NCBI RefSeq assembly: GCF_000967965.1 | Contig: NZ_LACC01000013.1 | Coordinates: 1 to 64,000 of the forward strand | Direction: 5' to 3' | Source: Pseudomonas fluorescens | GTDB lineage: Bacteria > Pseudomonadota > Gammaproteobacteria > Pseudomonadales > Pseudomonadaceae | DNA length: 64,000 bases | Shown: piece by piece, positions 8,448 through 17,287 of the stretch | Position numbering within the stretch: position 1 is the first letter of the stretch | Layout of the letters: every line of letters begins with the position of its first letter | Made by a program: the position numbers and the translations under genes | Notes under the pieces: generated by a model | Seen by the model: the letters and a program-made list of their open reading frames with translations, nothing else | Database searches by the model: none | What the model was told of the DNA's origin: nothing

Positions 8448-9710
8448 ATGCTCGCCCCCGTTCAAATCACTTCCGCCACTCGCCAGAACCTCTGGCGGCT
8501 GACGTTCATCCGCACGTTGGTGCTGGCCGCCCAGGCCGGTTCTGTTGGCCTGGCCTACTGGCTCGAATTGCTGCCACTGCCCTGGTTTCAATTGGCGGCG
8601 ACGCTCGCATGTTCAATGCTGCTGTGCGTGTTCACGGCGATTCGCCTGCGCACCTCGTGGCCGGTGACCGAGCTCGAATACGCCGTGCAACTGGCCTGCG
8701 ACCTGTTTATCCACAGTGCCTTGCTGTATTTCTCCGGCGGCTCGACCAACCCCTTCGTCTCCTATTACCTGGTGCCGCTGACCATTGCCGCGGTGACGTT
8801 GCCATGGCGTTATTCGGTGATCCTGTCTGGTATCGCGCTGATGATGTACACGCTGTTGCTGGCGCAGTTCTACCCGCTGCAAACCTTCCCGATTGCCCGG
8901 GAAAACCTGCAGGTGTACGGGATGTGGTTGAGCTTCGCCCTTGCCGCCGCAGTGATCACCTTCTTCGCCGCACGCATGGCCGAAGAGCTGCGTCGTCAGG
9001 AAGAGCTGCGCGCCATTCGTCGCGAAGAAGGCCTGCGCGATCAGCAACTGCTGGCCGTCGCCACCCAGGCGGCCGGCGCGGCCCATGAACTGGGCACGCC
9101 GCTGGCGACCATGAGTGTGCTACTCAAGGAAATGCGTCAGGACCACCATGATCCGATGTTGCAGGACGACCTGAGCGTGCTGCAGGATCAGGTCAAGCTG
9201 TGCAAGCAAACCTTGCAACAACTGGTGCGCGCCGCCGAGGCCAATCGTCGGTTGGCGGTGGAGATGCAGGACGTCACCGATTGGCTCGATGAAGCCCTCA
9301 ATCGCTGGCACCTGATGCGCCCGGAAGCCAGTTATCGCTTCCAGCGCCTCGGCCAGGGCCCGGTCCCCCGCATGGCGCCGCCGCCGGACCTGACCCAGGC
9401 TTTGCTGAATCTGTTGAACAACGCTGCCGATGCCTGCCCCGAAGGGCTGCAAGTGACGCTGGACTGGGATTGGGAAAACCTCACCATCAGCATTCGTGAC
9501 CATGGCGCCGGTGTGCCGCTGGCCATCGCCGAGCAAATCGGCAAACCGTTTTTTACCACCAAGGGCAAAGGTTTCGGCCTGGGCCTGTTTTTGAGCAAGG
9601 CCAGCGTGACACGCGCCGGCGGCTCAGTGAAACTCTACAGTCATGAGGAAGGTGGCACGCTCACCGAGCTGCGCCTGCCCCGTGTCGCCCGAGGAGACGA
9701 ACATGAGTGA
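8448..9710 (+). CDS. roxS: Redox-responsive sensor histidine kinase RoxS (RegB/PrrB family)
   Basis: A 420-residue membrane histidine kinase. About six hydrophobic segments fill residues 18-175, and the loop between them carries GGSTNPF at 97-103, which matches the GGxxNPF quinone-binding motif known in RegB. The cytoplasmic part has the phosphoacceptor H213 in AAHELGTPLATMS. The ATPase motifs are LLNNAADAC (N box) near 320, RDHGAGVP near 345 and KGKGFGLGLFL near 375. RoxS would sense the oxidation state of the quinone pool and phosphorylate RoxR to adjust terminal oxidases. The start is the ATG after CAGGAGAG; a 29-residue in-frame upstream extension is not supported. It overlaps roxR by 8 bp, so the two are translationally coupled. 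Confidence 0.93.
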   Translation: MLAPVQITSATRQNLWRLTFIRTLVLAAQAGSVGLAYWLELLPLPWFQLAATLACSMLLCVFTAIRLRTSWPVTELEYAVQLACDLFIHSALLYFSGGSTNPFVSYYLVPLTIAAVTLPWRYSVILSGIALMMYTLLLAQFYPLQTFPIARENLQVYGMWLSFALAAAVITFFAARMAEELRRQEELRAIRREEGLRDQQLLAVATQAAGAAHELGTPLATMSVLLKEMRQDHHDPMLQDDLSVLQDQVKLCKQTLQQLVRAAEANRRLAVEMQDVTDWLDEALNRWHLMRPEASYRFQRLGQGPVPRMAPPPDLTQALLNLLNNAADACPEGLQVTLDWDWENLTISIRDHGAGVPLAIAEQIGKPFFTTKGKGFGLGLFLSKASVTRAGGSVKLYSHEEGGTLTELRLPRVARGDEHE

Positions 9711-10263
9711 AGAGATCCAAGTCGAAGGCGAAGAACTGCCGCATTTGTTGCTGGTCGATGACGACGCCACATTCACCCGCGTCATGGCCCGTGCCATGGC
9801 CCGCCGTGGTTTTCGCGTCAGCACTGCCGGTTCCGCCGAGGAAGGTCTGGAACTGGCCAAGGCCGATCTGCCGGATTACGCCGCCCTGGACCTGAAGATG
9901 GACGGCGATTCCGGCCTGGTGCTGCTGCCAAAATTGCTGGAAATGGACCCGGAAATGCGCGTGGTGATCCTCACCGGTTATTCGAGCATTGCCACTGCCG
10001 TCGAGGCGATCAAGCGCGGTGCCTGCAACTACCTGTGCAAGCCGGCGGACGCCGACGACGTGCTGGCGGCGCTGCTGTCCGAGCACGCCGACCTCGACAG
10101 TCTGGTGCCGGAAAACCCGATGTCCGTGGACCGCTTGCAGTGGGAGCACATCCAGCGCGTGCTGACCGAGCACGAAGGCAATATCTCCGCCACGGCCCGT
10201 GCCCTGGGCATGCACCGCCGCACCCTGCAGCGAAAACTGCAGAAGCGTCCGGTTCGCCGCTGA
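9703..10263 (+). CDS. roxR: Response regulator RoxR (RegA/PrrA family)
   Basis: A 186-residue two-domain regulator. Residues 12-130 are a receiver domain with the acidic pocket D19-D21, the phosphorylation site D63 in ALDLKMDG, a conserved T near 91 (ILTGYSS) and K113 in CKPAD. Residues 145-186 are a Fis-type helix-turn-helix with GNISATARALGMHRRTLQRK. This small RegA-like layout, lacking an AAA domain, is typical of RoxR/PrrA/RegA. These regulators bind GCGNC-type sites and control respiratory oxidases and redox-linked genes. The ATG overlaps the end of roxS and is preceded by GAGGAGACG, so it forms an operon with its kinase. Confidence 0.94.
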   Translation: MSEEIQVEGEELPHLLLVDDDATFTRVMARAMARRGFRVSTAGSAEEGLELAKADLPDYAALDLKMDGDSGLVLLPKLLEMDPEMRVVILTGYSSIATAVEAIKRGACNYLCKPADADDVLAALLSEHADLDSLVPENPMSVDRLQWEHIQRVLTEHEGNISATARALGMHRRTLQRKLQKRPVRR

Positions 10264-10360
10264 ACCAGCGCTGAACGAATGCGGGCCGTATCTCGCGACA
10301 AACCGGACCGATCATCTATGATCGGTTCGTGTGCGTACTTTTCTCTATCGAGCCTTATCC

Positions 10361-12088
10361 ATGAATCAGAACGCTGAGTATTCCGCGGTCAACGACGCCG
10401 TGCGCGGGCAGTTTTTTCGCAAAGTGTGGGCGATGATCACGCCTTACTGGCGCAGTGAAGAGAAGGTCAAGGCCTGGACGCTGCTGATCGCGGTGATTGC
10501 GCTGTCGCTGATCAGCGTGGGGATCTCGGTGTGGTTCAACACCTGGTACAAGGACTTCTACAACGCCCTGCAAAAGAAGGACGAGGCGGCGTTCTGGCAA
10601 CTGATCCTGTACTTCTGCGCGATTGCGGCGGTGGCGATCGTCGGCGCGGTGTACCGGCTGTACCTGACGCAGATGCTAACGATCCGCTGGCGGGCGTGGC
10701 TTACTGAAAAGCACTTTGCACGCTGGTTGGGTGACAAAAATTACTACCAACTGGAGCAGGGCGGTTACACCGATAACCCGGACCAGCGGATTTCCGAAGA
10801 CCTCAACAACTTCACTTCCAACACCCTTGAACTGGGTATCGGGCTGCTGCGCAATATCGTCAGCCTGGTGTCGTTTTCGATCATTCTGTGGGGCGTGTCG
10901 GGCAGCATTGAAGTATTCGGTATCACCATTCCCGGCTACATGTTCTGGTGTGTGCTGGTTTACGCGGTGGTCGGCAGTTGGCTGACGCATTTGATCGGTC
11001 GTCGCCTGATCGGCCTGAACAACCAGCAACAACGCTTCGAAGCCGACCTGCGTTTCTCCATGGTGCGAATTCGCGAGAATGCCGAAAGCATCGCGTTGTA
11101 CAACGGCGAACCGAACGAAAACCGTCGGTTGAGCAGCCGCTTCGGGATGGTCTGGCATAACTTCTGGGACATCATGAAAGTGTCCAAGCGCCTGACGTTC
11201 TTCACCGCCGGTTACAGCCAGGCCGCCATCATCTTCCCCTTCATGGTTGCCGCGCCGCGTTACCTTTCCGGCAAGATCGAACTGGGCGAGCTGATGCAAA
11301 TCAGCTCGGCATTCGGCAATGTGCAGGAAAGCTTCAGCTGGTTTATCAGTGCGTACCAGAGCCTCGCTTCCTGGCGCGCCACCTGCGATCGTCTGTTGAG
11401 CTTCCACCAGGCCATGCGTGACAACGAAGAGCGTGCGCCGGCCATCGACGTACAGAATTCGGGCTCGGCGCTGAAGGTGCACAACCTCGGTCTCGACCTG
11501 GCTGAAGGTCGTCACCTGCTGACCAACGCCGACATGACCGTGAAGGAGGGCGAGCGTGTAATGCTCAGCGGTCGTTCCGGCAGCGGCAAGTCGACCCTGC
11601 TGCGGGCGATGGGACATCTGTGGCCAACCGGCCACGGCAGCATTCGCCTGCCATCGGCGCGCTACCTGTTCCTGCCGCAAAAACCGTATTTGCCGATTGG
11701 CACCCTGCGTGATGTCCTCAGTTATCCACAGCCCGGCGATACCTATCCGAAGGAGCGCTACGCGCAGGTGCTGGAAACCTGCCGCTTGCCGCACCTGATT
11801 GCCCGTCTCGACGAAGCCAACCACTGGCAGCGCATGTTGTCGCCAGGTGAGCAGCAGCGCCTGGCCTTCGCCCGTGCGCTGCTTTATGCACCGCAATGGC
11901 TGTATATGGACGAAGCCACCTCGGCGATGGACGAAGAAGACGAGGCCACGCTGTATCAGGCGCTGATCGACGAGTTGCCGGGGCTGAGCATCGTCAGTGT
12001 CGGCCATCGCAGCAGCCTGAAGCGCTTCCATCCGCGGCACATTCGTATCGAGAATGGCCATCTGGTGGATCAGGCTGTGACCGCCTGA
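10361..12088 (+). CDS. ABC transporter, fused membrane and ATPase domains (SbmA/BacA-YddA family)
   Basis: A 575-residue half-transporter. The N-terminal membrane domain (residues 35-345) has about six hydrophobic helices and the family motifs VWFNTWYKDFYNALQ near 57 and NPDQRISEDLNNF near 139, which are diagnostic of the SbmA/BacA_like permease family. The C-terminal ATPase has Walker [10 protein letters not shown] at 404-412, the signature LSPGEQQRLAFARAL near 517 and Walker B LYMDEAT near 535. It therefore resembles YddA or the ABCD/BacA proteins of mycobacteria, which move hydrophilic peptides or B12-like compounds across the inner membrane. A GTG 30 bp upstream is possible, but neither start has a strong ribosome site. 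The substrate cannot be told from the sequence. Confidence 0.82.
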   Translation: MNQNAEYSAVNDAVRGQFFRKVWAMITPYWRSEEKVKAWTLLIAVIALSLISVGISVWFNTWYKDFYNALQKKDEAAFWQLILYFCAIAAVAIVGAVYRLYLTQMLTIRWRAWLTEKHFARWLGDKNYYQLEQGGYTDNPDQRISEDLNNFTSNTLELGIGLLRNIVSLVSFSIILWGVSGSIEVFGITIPGYMFWCVLVYAVVGSWLTHLIGRRLIGLNNQQQRFEADLRFSMVRIRENAESIALYNGEPNENRRLSSRFGMVWHNFWDIMKVSKRLTFFTAGYSQAAIIFPFMVAAPRYLSGKIELGELMQISSAFGNVQESFSWFISAYQSLASWRATCDRLLSFHQAMRDNEERAPAIDVQNSGSALKVHNLGLDLAEGRHLLTNADMTVKEGERVMLSGRSGSGKSTLLRAMGHLWPTGHGSIRLPSARYLFLPQKPYLPIGTLRDVLSYPQPGDTYPKERYAQVLETCRLPHLIARLDEANHWQRMLSPGEQQRLAFARALLYAPQWLYMDEATSAMDEEDEATLYQALIDELPGLSIVSVGHRSSLKRFHPRHIRIENGHLVDQAVTA

Positions 12089-12102
12089 AGACCTTGGATC
12101 CC

Positions 12103-12190
12103 TGTGGGAGCGAGCCTGCTCGCGATGCGGAGTGTCAGACATTTAAATATTGAATGTCGTACCGCTATCGCGAGCAGGCTCGCTCCTACA
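12103..12190. repeat. Inverted pair of Pseudomonas REP elements
   Basis: TGTGGGAGCGAGCCTGCTCGCGAT faces ATCGCGAGCAGGCTCGCTCCTACA across a 40-bp AT-rich spacer. Each unit is itself a palindrome. This is the common REP word of fluorescent pseudomonads. It sits between the ABC transporter gene and the GntR regulator gene and may help terminate the former. Confidence 0.9.
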
Positions 12191-12252
12191 AGGTGATCGT
12201 ACAACCGCGTTGCGCTATGATGCGCTTTCAGCCGCCGAATTTTTCGAGACAG

Positions 12253-13011
12253 ATGTTCACCATGGAAAACCCGAACGACGCACCACGCCTCCCACGCAAG
12301 CGCCGCAGCCTCGCTCAGGAACTGGTGACGGTGCTGTCCGAGCAGATCCGGGACGGTCATCTCAAGCGTGGCGACAAGTTGCCCACCGAGTCGGCCATCA
12401 TGGATGCCCATGGCGTCAGCCGCACGGTGGTGCGCGAGGCGATTTCCCGTTTGCAGGCGGCAGGGCAGGTGGAAACCCGCCACGGCATCGGCACCTTCGT
12501 GCTCGATACGCCGAGCCCGTGCGGTTTCCGTATCGACCCGGCGACCGTGGTGACCTTGCGCGATGTACTGGCGATCCTGGAACTGCGCATCAGCCTGGAA
12601 GTGGAGTCCGCCGGGCTGGCGGCGCAACGTCGCAGTCCGGAACAGTTGGCCAACATGCGCGCCGCCCTCGATGCGTTGAATGAAAGCGCCGCTCACGCCA
12701 GTGACGCCGTGGCTTCGGACTTCGCCTTCCACCTCGAAATCGCGCTGTCCACCGGCAACCGCTACTTCACCGACATCATGACCCACCTGGGCACCAGCAT
12801 CATTCCGCGCACACGGCTGAACTCCGCGCGCCTGGCCCATGACGACCAGCAGCACTACATGGGTCGCCTGAGCCGTGAGCACGAAGAAATCTACGACGCC
12901 ATTGCCCGTCAGGATTCCGATGCGGCGCGGGCCGCCATGCGTTTGCACCTGACCAACAGCCGTGAGCGGTTGCGTCATGCCCATGAAGAGGCTGAGGCGC
13001 AGCGGGGGTAA
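12253..13011 (+). CDS. FadR-type GntR transcriptional regulator of the hexarate cluster
   Basis: A protein of about 252 residues. The N-terminal winged helix (residues 18-85) contains LAQELVTVLSEQIRDGHL, LPTESAIMDAHGVSRTVVRE and the wing VETRHGIGTFVL, the standard GntR fold. The C-terminal FCD domain (about 95-235) supplies a helical, metal-binding effector pocket with D/H residues in DFAFHLEIA and REHEEIYDAI...LHL. Members bind organic acids. The gene lies directly upstream of kdgD on the same strand, so it is most simply the repressor of this cluster, acting at the palindrome 13317-13340. ATGs at 12253 and 12262 are both possible starts. The reading frame stays open further upstream but there enters the REP element. 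Confidence 0.85.
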   Translation: MFTMENPNDAPRLPRKRRSLAQELVTVLSEQIRDGHLKRGDKLPTESAIMDAHGVSRTVVREAISRLQAAGQVETRHGIGTFVLDTPSPCGFRIDPATVVTLRDVLAILELRISLEVESAGLAAQRRSPEQLANMRAALDALNESAAHASDAVASDFAFHLEIALSTGNRYFTDIMTHLGTSIIPRTRLNSARLAHDDQQHYMGRLSREHEEIYDAIARQDSDAARAAMRLHLTNSRERLRHAHEEAEAQRG

Positions 13012-13299
13012 GTAATTTGCCCTTGTCCTCCATCGTCTGAACTACCGCTATCGCGAGCAGGCTCGCTCCTACAGTGGATCTCGCAACACTGAAGATCACT
13101 GTAGGAGCGAGCCTGCTCGCGATAGGGCCGTAACCTATAAAACAAATCCAGTAGTTTTCCCGCATCTTCCGACAACGTATCTCTCAAGCGACCGTTTATC
13201 ACGGTGCTCGCAACTGTCCTTCTTCCGCTGAAACCCGCTAAAAATCAGGCCAACAGCCTTTCTTGTCGAACAATTTTCATCCCCTGGCGATGAAATGCA
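13012..13299. other. Intergenic region between the regulator gene and the kdgD promoter
   Basis: It holds the REP inverted repeat at 13048-13125, followed by about 170 bp without a recognisable gene leading into the kdgD promoter. Confidence 0.6.
13048..13125. repeat. Perfect 28-bp inverted REP pair
   Basis: CTATCGCGAGCAGGCTCGCT... at 13048-13075 is matched base for base, in inverse, by 13098-13125 with a 22-bp spacer. It is the same REP family as 12103-12190, so the regulator gene is flanked on both sides by REP pairs. Confidence 0.92.
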
Positions 13300-13300
13300 G

Positions 13301-13340
13301 TTGACGGTTGTATTTTAAGTTGTACGATGACCTACAACTT
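13301..13340 (+). promoter_or_regulatory. kdgD promoter with an overlapping operator palindrome
   Basis: TTGACG at 13301-13306 and TACGAT at 13323-13328 are separated by 16 bp and form a credible sigma-70 promoter. The inverted repeat AAGTTGTA-N8-TACAACTT (13317-13340) covers the -10 box and the likely transcription start, and a further GTTGTA half-site lies at 13308-13313. This placement fits repression by the adjacent FadR-type regulator. Confidence 0.65.
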
Positions 13341-13395
13341 CAGCGCAGGCTGAACGGTTTTCTCACACAACGTCGTTATCCAGGGTGTTCGAATA

Positions 13396-14307
13396 ATGAA
13401 TCCACAAGAACTGAAGTCCATCCTCTCTTCCGGTCTGCTGTCTTTCCCCGTTACCGATTTCAATGCCCTGGGCGACTTCAATCGCGCGGGTTACATCAAG
13501 CGTCTCGAATGGCTGGCCCCATACGGCGCCTCGGCACTGTTCGCCGCGGGCGGCACCGGTGAGTTCTTCTCTCTGGCGGCCAGCGAATATTCGGAAATCA
13601 TCAAGACTGCGGTCGACACTTGTGCCACCAGCGTGCCAATCCTGGCCGGTGTGGGCGGTTCGACCCGCCAGGCCATCGAATACGCACAGGAAGCCGAGCG
13701 TCTGGGCGCCAAGGGCCTGTTGCTGCTACCGCACTACCTGACCGAAGCCAGCCAGGACGGCGTTGCCGCCCACGTTGAAGCCGTGTGCAAATCGGTCAAC
13801 ATCGGCGTGGTGGTCTACAACCGTAACGTCTGCCGCCTGACCGCGCCGCTGCTGGAACGTCTGGCCGAGCGCTGCCCGAACCTGATCGGCTACAAGGATG
13901 GCCTGGGTGATATCGAGTTGATGGTGTCGATCCGTCGCCGCCTCGGTGATCGCTTCAGCTACCTGGGTGGCTTGCCGACCGCCGAAGTCTACGCCGCGGC
14001 CTACAAGGCCCTGGGCGTACCGGTCTACTCCTCGGCGGTGTTCAACTTCATCCCGAAAACCGCGATGGATTTCTACCACGCGATCGCTCGTGAAGATCAC
14101 GCCACCGTTGGCAAGATCATCGACGACTTCTTCCTGCCGTACCTGGACATCCGTAACCGCAAGGCCGGTTATGCCGTGAGCATCGTCAAGGCCGGGGCAA
14201 AAATTGCCGGCTACGACGCAGGTCCTGTGCGTGCACCGCTGACCGATCTGACCGGCGAGGAGTATGAAATGCTCGCTGCGTTGATCGACAAGCAGGGTGC
14301 GCAGTAA
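13396..14307 (+). CDS. kdgD: 5-dehydro-4-deoxyglucarate dehydratase
   Basis: A 303-residue DapA/NAL-family TIM-barrel enzyme. It converts 5-dehydro-4-deoxy-D-glucarate to 2-oxoglutarate semialdehyde with loss of water and CO2. The Schiff-base lysine is K167 in [10 protein letters not shown], the barrel Tyr is in VVYNRN at 141-144, and the substrate-carboxylate loop is [11 protein letters not shown] at 50-60, the KdgD version of the family GTTGE motif. The length matches KdgD. It is the first structural gene after the regulator and is followed by the dehydrogenase that uses its product, with MFS transporter and garD genes completing the pathway. A hairpin terminator after it suggests it may be expressed at a higher level than the following genes. 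Confidence 0.93.
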   Translation: MNPQELKSILSSGLLSFPVTDFNALGDFNRAGYIKRLEWLAPYGASALFAAGGTGEFFSLAASEYSEIIKTAVDTCATSVPILAGVGGSTRQAIEYAQEAERLGAKGLLLLPHYLTEASQDGVAAHVEAVCKSVNIGVVVYNRNVCRLTAPLLERLAERCPNLIGYKDGLGDIELMVSIRRRLGDRFSYLGGLPTAEVYAAAYKALGVPVYSSAVFNFIPKTAMDFYHAIAREDHATVGKIIDDFFLPYLDIRNRKAGYAVSIVKAGAKIAGYDAGPVRAPLTDLTGEEYEMLAALIDKQGAQ

Positions 14308-14322
14308 CACATCCGATTAAGT

Positions 14323-14350
14323 AAGGCCGCTGAGCAATCAGCGGCCTTTT
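14323..14350 (+). terminator. Terminator or attenuator between kdgD and the semialdehyde dehydrogenase gene
   Basis: AAGGCCGCTGA and TCAGCGGCCTT form a perfect 11-bp stem with a GCAA tetraloop followed by TT. It lies 15 bp past kdgD and 18 bp before the next start codon, so it must be leaky if the cluster is an operon. Confidence 0.75.
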
Positions 14351-14368
14351 GCGTGAGGAGATCTCAAA

Positions 14369-15814
14369 GTGGCAGATGCAAAGTGTTTCGATAACTACAT
14401 CAACGGCGAATGGGTTGCCGGTGGCGACTATTCGACCAACATCAACCCGTCCGAACTGAGCGACGCCATCGGCGACTACGCCAAGGCTGATCTGGCTCAG
14501 GTCCACGCCGCCATCGACGCCGCCCGTGCCGCGTTCCCGGCCTGGTCCACTTCCGGCATTCAGGCGCGTCACGATTCCCTGGATAAAGTCGGTACTGAAA
14601 TCCTCGCCCGTCGCGAAGAGCTCGGCACCCTGCTGGCCCGGGAAGAGGGCAAGACCCTGCCTGAAGCCATCGGTGAAGTGACCCGCGCCGGTAACATCTT
14701 CAAGTTCTTCGCCGGTGAATGCCTGCGTCTGTCCGGCGACTACCTGCCTTCGGTGCGTCCGGGCGTCAACGTTGAAGTCACTCGCGAAGCCCTGGGCGTG
14801 GTCGGTCTGATTACCCCATGGAACTTCCCGATTGCCATCCCGGCATGGAAAATCGCCCCGGCCCTGGCCTACGGCAATTGCGTCGTGCTCAAACCCGCGG
14901 ACCTGGTTCCAGGTTGCGCCTGGGCCCTGGCCGAAATCATCTCCCGCGCAGGCTTCCCGGCCGGTGTGTTCAACCTGGTGATGGGCAGCGGTCGTGTGGT
15001 TGGCGATGCGCTGGTCCACAGCCCGAAAGTCGACGGCATCAGCTTCACCGGTTCCGTGGGCGTGGGTCGTCAGATCGCCGTCAGCTGCGTATCGCGCCAG
15101 GCCAAGGTCCAGCTGGAAATGGGAGGCAAGAATCCGCAGATCATTCTCGACGACGCCGACCTCAAGCAAGCGGTCGAGCTGTCGGTACAGAGCGCGTTCT
15201 ACTCCACCGGCCAGCGTTGCACCGCTTCCAGCCGCTTTATCGTCACCGCTGGCATCCACGACCAGTTCGTCGAAGCCATGGCCGAGCGCATGAAGTCGAT
15301 CAAGGTCGGCCATGCATTGAAGGCGGGTACCGATATCGGTCCGGTGGTCTCGCAAGCGCAGCTTGAGCAGGACATGAAGTACATCGACATCGGCCAGTCC
15401 GAAGGTGCGCGTCTGGTCAGCGGCGGTGGTCTGGTGACGTGCGACACCGAGGGTTACTTCCTCGCGCCAACCTTGTTTGCCGACAGCGAAGCTTCGATGC
15501 GCATCAGCCGGGAAGAGATCTTCGGCCCGGTGGCCAACATCGTCCGCGTGGCCGATTACGAAGCTGCGCTGGCCATGGCCAACGACACCGAATTCGGGCT
15601 GTCGGCGGGCATCGCTACCACGTCCCTGAAGTACGCCAACCACTTCAAACGCCACTCCCAGGCCGGGATGGTGATGGTCAACCTGCCGACCGCCGGTGTG
15701 GATTACCACGTTCCGTTCGGTGGGCGTAAAGGTTCATCCTATGGATCACGTGAGCAAGGTCGCTATGCGCAAGAGTTTTACACGGTCGTAAAAACTGCCT
15801 ACATCGGATCGTAA
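14369..15814 (+). CDS. 2-oxoglutarate semialdehyde dehydrogenase (aldehyde dehydrogenase family)
   Basis: A 481-residue NAD(P)-dependent aldehyde dehydrogenase. The catalytic Cys284 is in GQRCTASSR, the general base E250 in LEMGGKNP, the cofactor-binding ITPWNFPIAIP is at 148-158, the FTGSVGVG turn lies near 226 and EEIFGPV near 385. It oxidises 2-oxoglutarate semialdehyde, the KdgD product, to 2-oxoglutarate, which enters the TCA cycle. This is the KGSADH step shared by D-glucarate/galactarate and pentose pathways. The start codon is GTG with GTGAGGAG eight bases upstream; no ATG is better placed. Assignment to this substrate rests mainly on the position next to kdgD and garD. Confidence 0.9.
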   Translation: MADAKCFDNYINGEWVAGGDYSTNINPSELSDAIGDYAKADLAQVHAAIDAARAAFPAWSTSGIQARHDSLDKVGTEILARREELGTLLAREEGKTLPEAIGEVTRAGNIFKFFAGECLRLSGDYLPSVRPGVNVEVTREALGVVGLITPWNFPIAIPAWKIAPALAYGNCVVLKPADLVPGCAWALAEIISRAGFPAGVFNLVMGSGRVVGDALVHSPKVDGISFTGSVGVGRQIAVSCVSRQAKVQLEMGGKNPQIILDDADLKQAVELSVQSAFYSTGQRCTASSRFIVTAGIHDQFVEAMAERMKSIKVGHALKAGTDIGPVVSQAQLEQDMKYIDIGQSEGARLVSGGGLVTCDTEGYFLAPTLFADSEASMRISREEIFGPVANIVRVADYEAALAMANDTEFGLSAGIATTSLKYANHFKRHSQAGMVMVNLPTAGVDYHVPFGGRKGSSYGSREQGRYAQEFYTVVKTAYIGS

Positions 15815-15825
15815 CCCCGCTGCAC

Positions 15826-15858
15826 CCGCGCAAGGTCCTTGCCTAAGGCCTTGCGCGG
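15826..15858 (+). other. Stem-loop between the dehydrogenase and MFS genes
   Basis: CCGCGCAAGG and CCTTGCGCGG form a perfect 10-bp stem with a 13-base loop. No T-run follows, so it is more likely an mRNA processing or stabilising structure than a terminator. Confidence 0.5.
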
Positions 15859-15914
15859 CACATGACTCTTGAATGTTTTACCCGCATAAAAATAATCAGT
15901 GGGAGTACATCTAC

Positions 15915-17276
15915 ATGCAATCGACCAAGCCGACTCACGTCCGCTATTTGATCCTGCTCATGCTGTTTCTGGTGACCACGATCAACTACGCCGACCGCGC
16001 TACCATCGCAATCGCCGGCTCCAGCCTGCAAAAAGACCTCGGCATCGACGCCGTTACCCTCGGCTACATCTTCTCCGCATTCGGTTGGGCCTACGTGGCC
16101 GGGCAAATCCCCGGTGGCTGGCTGCTGGACCGCTTCGGCTCGAAAAAAATCTATGCACTGAGCATCTTCACCTGGTCGCTGTTCACCGTGCTGCAGGGCT
16201 ATGTCGGCGAGTTCGGCATGTCTACCGCAGTGGTCGCGCTGTTCATGCTGCGCTTTTTGGTGGGCCTGGCCGAAGCGCCATCCTTCCCCGGCAACGCGCG
16301 CATCGTGGCGGCCTGGTTCCCGACCGCTGAACGCGGTACTGCCTCGGCTATCTTCAACTCCGCGCAGTACTTCGCCACCGTGCTGTTCGCACCGCTGATG
16401 GGCTGGATTGTCTTCACCTTCGGCTGGCAGCACGTGTTCATTGTCATGGGCGTGATCGGCATTGTGTTCTCGCTGATCTGGCTGAAAGTTATCCACAGCC
16501 CGCGCCAACACCCGATGATCAACGATGCCGAGTTCAAGCACATCGCCGACAATGGTGGCATGGTCGACATGGATCAGGACAAGGCCAAACGCAGCGAAGG
16601 TCCGAAATGGGACTACGTGCGCCAGTTGCTGACCAACCGCATGATGCTGGGCGTGTACCTGAGCCAGTATTGCATCAACGCCATCACTTATTTCTTCCTG
16701 ACCTGGTTCCCGGTGTACCTGGTGCAGGAACGCGGCATGACCATTCTCAAGGCCGGTTTTATCGCCTCCTTGCCGGCGATCTGCGGCTTCATCGGTGGTG
16801 TGCTCGGCGGGGTGATTTCCGATTACCTGCTGCGCAAGGGCCATTCCCTGACCTTCGCCCGCAAAGCGCCGATCATTGCCGGCCTGCTGGTGTCCAGCAG
16901 CATTGTGGCTTGCAACTATGTGGACATCGAATGGATGGTCGTGGGCTTCATGGCTCTGGCGTTCTTCGGTAAAGGCGTGGGCGCGCTGGGCTGGGCCGTG
17001 GTCTCCGACACCTCGCCGAAGCAGATCGCCGGTCTGAGTGGCGGCCTGTTCAACATGTTCGGCAACATCGCCTCGATCACCACCCCGATCGTCATCGGTT
17101 ACATCATCAGCTCCACCGGTTCGTTCAAATGGGCGTTGGTGTTCGTCGGTTGCAACGCTTTGGTCGCGGTGTTCAGCTATCTGGTGATCGTGGGCCCGAT
17201 CAAGCGCGTGGTGCTAAAAGAGCCGCCAGCGAACGGTACTGAAGCCCCTGGCAAATTGTCTCAAGCGCATTCCTGA
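15915..17276 (+). CDS. MFS transporter, glucarate/galactarate type (GudP-like, anion:cation symporter family)
   Basis: A 453-residue, 12-helix major facilitator. The first helix carries [27 protein letters not shown], the standard N-terminus of the ACS (anion:cation symporter) family that includes GudP, GarP and ExuT. The A-loop motif is [12 protein letters not shown] near 78, and [24 protein letters not shown] lies near 115. It would import D-galactarate and/or D-glucarate with protons. The start with GTGGGAGT before ATG is preferred over a 14-residue longer in-frame form. It sits 11 bp before garD and so is probably co-transcribed with it. Confidence 0.87.
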   Translation: MQSTKPTHVRYLILLMLFLVTTINYADRATIAIAGSSLQKDLGIDAVTLGYIFSAFGWAYVAGQIPGGWLLDRFGSKKIYALSIFTWSLFTVLQGYVGEFGMSTAVVALFMLRFLVGLAEAPSFPGNARIVAAWFPTAERGTASAIFNSAQYFATVLFAPLMGWIVFTFGWQHVFIVMGVIGIVFSLIWLKVIHSPRQHPMINDAEFKHIADNGGMVDMDQDKAKRSEGPKWDYVRQLLTNRMMLGVYLSQYCINAITYFFLTWFPVYLVQERGMTILKAGFIASLPAICGFIGGVLGGVISDYLLRKGHSLTFARKAPIIAGLLVSSSIVACNYVDIEWMVVGFMALAFFGKGVGALGWAVVSDTSPKQIAGLSGGLFNMFGNIASITTPIVIGYIISSTGSFKWALVFVGCNALVAVFSYLVIVGPIKRVVLKEPPANGTEAPGKLSQAHS

Positions 17277-17287
17277 GGAGCGGCGTC

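Noticed and set aside
10331..10360. A GTG start extending the ABC transporter by ten residues
   Set aside because: No ribosome site precedes it and the extra residues do not resemble the family; kept only as an alternative.
10676..12142. A 488-codon minus-strand frame across the ABC transporter gene
   Set aside because: The plus strand has Walker motifs and membrane helices; the antisense product has no recognisable features.
12103..13125. A CRISPR array, because of repeated palindromes
   Set aside because: There are only two REP pairs, with inverted rather than direct spacing and a gene between them, and no cas genes.
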